From NCBI GenBank assembly GCA_016710765.1, contig JADJUJ010000006.1, positions 124,001 through 188,000 on the forward strand: a stretch of DNA of 64,000 nt, in the 5' to 3' direction. Origin of the DNA: Lewinellaceae bacterium (GTDB taxonomy: Bacteria > Bacteroidota > Bacteroidia > Chitinophagales > Saprospiraceae). Shown piece after piece: positions 63,278-64,000 of this stretch; position 1 is the first letter of the stretch; each line of letters begins with the position of its first letter. A model generated the notes under the pieces. That model saw only the letters and a list, made by a program, of their open reading frames with translations. It made no database searches and was not told the DNA's origin. Position numbers and translations under genes: made by a program.

Positions 63278-64000
63278 ATGATAAAGCGTGCCCTATTGCA
63301 CTTGTTAGGAATGCCCTTGCTGTGGTATTGGGTTCCCGCTTGCTTGTTTGCCCAGGAGCGACCCTTACAGCAAGCGCATGCACACAACGACTATTTGCAC
63401 CAAAGGCCGCTTTTCGACGCACTGGATCAGGGTTTTTGTAGTGTCGAGGCCGATGTGTTCCTGGTAAAAGGCCAATTGTACCTTGGGCACATCAAGCCGC
63501 GGAAGTCCACCAAACGAACCCTTGCCTACCGCTACCTGGAGCCCTTAAATGCTCGTTTGGCGCGCAATGGCGGAACGGTTTATCCCAACTTCGATGGCGT
63601 GTTTTACCTCATGATCGATTTCAAATCGGAGGGGAAGGCCAGTCATGCCGTACTGGATAGCTTGTTGCAACAATATCCCCAACTTCAGCACAATCCACAT
63701 TTTGTGGTCTTTTGCTCGGGCAACCGGCCGCTTACGGCAATGCTGGCAGATCAGGATCGTATTGCAGCCGTGGATGGCCGACCTTCCGACCTTGGCAAGG
63801 GCTACGCTTCGGAATTTATGCCGGTCATCAGCGACAGTTATAAAAAGTACTTTCAATGGAATGGGGTAGGGGTGATGCCCCTGGCCGAATTTGAAAGCCT
63901 TCGGCAAATGGCAGACATGGCACACCAGGAAGGGAAAAAATTCCGACTCTGGGCCATTCCCGATCGGCCCGAGGCATGGCGTACCTTGTTGGATGCTGGC
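63278..64000 (+). CDS. Secreted PI-PLC/GDPD-like phosphodiesterase (3' partial)
   Basis: The frame starts at an ATG and is open to the right edge (241 codons), so the C-terminus is outside the window. A signal peptide (LLGMPLLWYWVPACLFAQ) is followed by QAHAHNDYLHQRPLFDAL, FCSVEADVFLVKGQLYLGH, FYLMIDFKSEGKASHAVLD and FRLWAIPDRPEAWRTLLDAG. These fit the TIM-barrel phosphatidylinositol-specific phospholipase C/glycerophosphodiesterase superfamily, with HAHND as the first catalytic histidine. The substrate is unknown. It is divergent from the acyl-CoA dehydrogenase. Confidence 0.82.
   Translation, partial: MIKRALLHLLGMPLLWYWVPACLFAQERPLQQAHAHNDYLHQRPLFDALDQGFCSVEADVFLVKGQLYLGHIKPRKSTKRTLAYRYLEPLNARLARNGGTVYPNFDGVFYLMIDFKSEGKASHAVLDSLLQQYPQLQHNPHFVVFCSGNRPLTAMLADQDRIAAVDGRPSDLGKGYASEFMPVISDSYKKYFQWNGVGVMPLAEFESLRQMADMAHQEGKKFRLWAIPDRPEAWRTLLDAG

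Overview
The window looks like a Bacteroidota chromosome fragment, most likely from a Saprospiria/Lewinella-type lineage; that finer placement is inference. Evidence: a giant repeat protein with a T9SS type B (CHU_C) sorting domain, DUF2480, DUF5916 and Reg_prop/Y_Y_Y sensor proteins, PspC-DUF2807 fusions, LytTR regulators, a Bacteroidota-type ParE, and promoter boxes of the TTG-N17-20-TAnnTTTG class. No rRNA, tRNA, CRISPR array, phage or transposase gene was seen.

Layout. 0-7 kb: 3' part of a giant tandem-repeat surface protein and a Nudix enzyme. 7-14 kb: parE, a LytTR protein, a candidate small RNA, a sodium:solute symporter, a fatty-acid desaturase and a small lipoprotein. 14-23 kb: hemB, a GH10-like glycoside hydrolase, lpxD-queG, a lytic transglycosylase, DUF2480, scpB, a sugar kinase-like protein and a metallophosphoesterase. 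24-31 kb: padR-pspC envelope-stress pair, DUF177-rpmF, ridA, trpS, xseA. 31-38 kb: M48 protease, Gfo/Idh/MocA oxidoreductase, two alpha/beta hydrolases, fabG, an MFS exporter. 38-50 kb: gcvH, a DUF5916 barrel protein, rfbD with an effector-associated-domain-like membrane protein, a MerR regulator, a yceI-sensor kinase-response regulator operon, a double-glycine leader peptide gene, pnuC, and an ECF sigma/anti-sigma pair. 51-64 kb: ade, a TerB-DnaJ protein, an aspartoacylase-like enzyme, a DinB protein with an AT-hook/H1-like tail, an AlkA-type glycosylase, a GCS2-CBS fusion, an outer-membrane barrel, an acyl-CoA dehydrogenase and the 5' part of a phospholipase-like gene.

Two cross-cutting features stand out. 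First, ten genes carry fourteen apparent frameshifts, nearly all explained by one base missing from a short homopolymer, and two more genes carry a single in-frame stop. This pattern fits consensus errors of the assembly better than gene decay, so those genes are annotated as single spans. Second, intergenic spaces hold several families of palindromic repeats: three unrelated elements share a length of about 160 bp and a full-length hairpin architecture, two of them abutting stop codons, and a fourth family of about 180-220 bp has GGGCTTTAGCCATTGG-type ends.

The best candidates for something undescribed are the GG-leader peptide next to pnuC, the DinB-AT-hook-H1-like fusion, the membrane-anchored effector-associated-domain protein, the hairpin repeat families and the orphan promoter-to-terminator transcript near 10.3 kb.
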